Position numbers and translations under genes: made by a program | Source of the DNA: Isoetes taiwanensis | Taxonomy: Eukaryota; Streptophyta; Lycopodiopsida; Isoetales; Isoetaceae | Reading direction: 5' to 3' | Assembly (NCBI GenBank): GCA_021234155.1 | Contig: JAJEKV010000113.1 | Location: 2,092,325 to 2,156,324, forward strand | Length of the DNA: 64,000 bases | Notes under the pieces: model-generated | The model's input: the letters and a program-made list of their open reading frames with translations, nothing else | Database searches by the model: none | Told to the model about the DNA's origin: nothing | Part shown: positions 62,020 to 64,000 of the stretch, piece by piece | How the letters are laid out: each line of letters starts with the position of its first letter | Numbering within the stretch: position 1 is the first letter of the stretch

Positions 62020-62890
62020 AAAGGGCAATAATCAATTTTAATAGGGCATCGTGGGAGGTCTCAAAGATAATCATATGGAACATTAACAGACCGACAATAG
62101 AAAAAAGTAATCATTTATGCGCAGAAATCTTAACAGACAGTGATATGATATGCTTCCTGAGACCAAAGAACATGAGTTATATGCTCTACCCAGTATACCC
62201 GAAGTTTGATTTAATTTATTCCGCTTAGGAAGTAACAGATTTGGAGCAATGATATTGGTAATGGTGGACCCGTATGTTATGTAAATAACAAGATATAGAG
62301 AAATTGTGACAGAATTAAAAACATGATAAAACCAATATATGTGGTTGGAAATAAATGGTTCAAAGCAAGATATTACATGGCCATTTGTTACTTTGCCCCT
62401 CGAGACATCAAAAGTTTATAATAAACCTAAGCCTCACAGACGACCCCTTCTTTGGATTGAACAAGACATTATGGATTTCAGCCAAGGAAGCGATTTTAGC
62501 CGAGACTTTAATGGCCTAACAGAAAAAACAGTAACAGCTTTATATAGCGTACGATCCCAAGGAACAAAATGGACAATGCTCTAATTAGCTTAAATGGTTG
62601 GAATACTCACAAGATCACATCATTACTAAAACAAAGGCCGTTTTGCTAACATTATGTTGTAGTACTAATATGATTATATGTAATGGTTTGGCCAGCTTCC
62701 GTGGACTAAAAGAACCACATGTAGATCCGTATATTGTTGATTGCGTTATACGGCAGATCACACGCTATACCGGCAATAGATTTCGTGATAGCGCTTGGAA
62801 TCGTAATCATTGTCCATTGAAACTAACCATTGCCGCCAATGCATCAGAGTGCAAAAGTGAGAATATCATGCAACCCAAATATTACCGTGC
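62020..62890 (+). pseudogene. LINE C endonuclease remnant
   Basis: Blocks in family order: IIWNINRPTIEKSN (family W-N-I/V-N opening), a short TDSDMICF plus TKEHELYALPSIPE in another frame (family LQET region), WFKARYYMAICYFAPRD, SRDFNGLTEKT (family GDFN, with Gly replaced by Arg here), IICNGLASFRG, VDCVI and NHCPLKLTI (family SDHCPL, Ser and Asp changed to Arg and Asn as read). Two key residues are thus altered, and shifts separate the blocks. Confidence 0.88.
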
Positions 62891-63649
62891 CTAGTTTGAA
62901 AGAATGCTATCAGTTAAGCCGGAGCAAGATCTCATTAAACCACAAAATGGGACACGTTTGCCAATGGCTAGCAAGCAATTATGTGACCTCGCTATCGTGG
63001 ACCGCTACAGAGTAGTTTTACCTCCAAACCAAAGTATGGTGCGTCACCAGCAATGTATGGTATGATTTCCGCTTGTAAGTTAGCTAAAATATAAAATGGA
63101 GGAGTAGTGATGGGGTGGCTAGAGAACAATATAGAAAAGCTTACAGAAGATACTTAGGCAAAAAGCAGCGACATTTATCTATCATATATAAAGAGTTTCT
63201 ATGCAATAGCTACTTATCCGATCCTAAAACTCGAACACACTACGTAAACGAAACATGAAAGTTCCTCTATAGATTCATATGTCCTTTGGAAGCATGTACA
63301 CAATCTTTATCATCATTCAGACGGATACTTAGCTCTTATTCATCATAATCGCTAAATTTGTTAATTTGCAGAAGAAGCGGCCGGCGGTATATCAATGCAC
63401 AGCAAAATGCGATCAAGCCTGTAGCATCTAAAATGGGCGCAGCCAAACTCCACCCAATCATTGCTGATCCGTCACAAAAGCAATAGCTTGTGGAATGCCA
63501 CCGGAGTGCGTGTAAAACCGCATACCCATACAAAATGAGTATATTAATACCGGTAGAAACAATATTGGTACGGATTGTTAACAAAGTTGCCGGGCATCCA
63601 TCGGAGAAGAGAATAAAGCAATATGCGTGAGATCAATCACAAAAAGATC

Positions 63650-64000
63650 TAAAACACAAAGTGGGTGTGTTTTAGAGCCGGAAGATCCACTATAGATCAT
63701 CTCCCCGTGCTCAAATCTATATTTGACAAAGTGAAGGGGACCAAGAAACCTCGCTTATGTAGCCTTTGTAGGATTTCCCGTAGTGCCTTCGAGCAAAGTG
63801 CCTAGACCCCAGGGACATTAGATAAGCCGGAGTTTCAGTATAATTACGAAAGCAAAGAAGCAAAAGTCTTCTATATGAAAAGGTAACACATGCCTTCTTC
63901 CTTTCTTATGAAAATCCGTAATATATTGATAGTAACATTGGGGTCAAGCAAGGCTGCCCAATGTCACCTTACCGCTTTGATTATTTATCGACATTGCGGA
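63650..64000 (+). pseudogene. LINE C reverse transcriptase, 5' part, partial
   Basis: The frame reads FRAGRSTIDHLPVLKSIFDK near 63670-63735, then a shifted stretch where family members have the first catalytic Asp block (FVDFRKAFD-like), and then DSNIGVKQGCPMSPYRFDYL at 63928-63990. Wording with G-V-K-Q-G-C-P differs from the plant L1 type (G-V-R/K-Q-G-D-P), so this LINE belongs to another clade than the 48-53 kb element. The catalytic Y/F-A-D-D site lies beyond the window. Confidence 0.88.

Larger units (their letters stand above)
60700..64000 (+). mobile_element. LINE C (non-LTR retrotransposon), truncated by window end
   Basis: Plus-strand order: an ORF1-like basic region (60774-62000), an endonuclease (about 62020-62890) and the start of reverse transcriptase (63650-64000). 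Visible blocks are WKEVHMVNEDLTKEQMQERK (61902 onward), IIWNINRPTIEKSN (62068), YYMAICYFAPRDIKS, IICNGLASFRGLKEP (about 62675) and NHCPLKLTI near 62808-62835. RT blocks are FRAGRSTIDHLPVLKSIF (about 63670) and GVKQGCPMSP (63940-63969). Stops and small shifts interrupt all parts, so the copy is not active as read. The RT continues past 64000. Confidence 0.9.

Overview
This window looks like nuclear DNA from a land plant with a large, repeat-rich genome, most likely a fern or another seedless vascular plant. The reasons are a PLS-type PPR protein whose motif wording resembles fern and lycophyte PPR proteins, a plant respiratory-burst oxidase with GT-AG introns, a plant cytosolic small heat-shock protein, plant-type Copia, Ty3/gypsy and L1 (DUF4283) elements, and low gene density. 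Species assignment is inference; no ribosomal or organellar marker is present.

Layout. 1-7.9 kb: two copies of a roughly 3.1 kb unidentified direct repeat, each bounded by TA microsatellites. 8.4-12.1 kb: a decayed Ty3/gypsy element (+). 12.6-15.6 kb: a pair of about 340 bp direct repeats, an 83 bp tandem duplication and a decayed coiled-coil reading frame. 15.6-18.8 kb: a LINE (-) with an (AATTG)n tail. About 20 kb: a tRNA-related SINE-like segment (-). 21.9-23.4 kb: an intact single-exon PPR gene (+). 23.5-25.6 kb: an intron-containing RBOH (NADPH oxidase) gene fragment (+). 25.6-31.5 kb: mostly unrecognised non-coding sequence. 31.5-35.9 kb: a Copia LTR element (-) with both LTRs, a polypurine tract and a CTAGA target-site duplication. 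37.1-38.5 kb: a second LINE fragment (-), probably of the same lineage as the 15.6-18.8 kb copy. 39.5-46.5 kb: AT-rich DNA flanked by AACCACTAT-like repeat clusters, possibly a CACTA-type transposon. 48-53.35 kb: an L1-type LINE (+) ending in poly(A). 55.4-57.5 kb: a DNAJC21-like J-protein gene (-). 58.0-58.5 kb: a small heat-shock protein gene (+). 60.7-64 kb: a third LINE (+), cut by the window end.

Genes. The only host-type genes I can support are the PPR gene, the RBOH fragment, the DNAJC21-like gene and the small HSP gene. The last two are arranged head to head with about 500 bp between them. A perfect three-unit heat-shock element and a TATA box lie in that interval next to the small HSP start, so a heat-inducible promoter is likely, and shared regulation of two chaperone genes is possible.

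A recurring feature is that repeat copies differ by many 1-4 base indels as well as substitutions, and that even the DNAJC21-like gene has two close frameshifts. This may be true decay, but residual long-read errors are a serious alternative and affect every 'broken gene' statement below.
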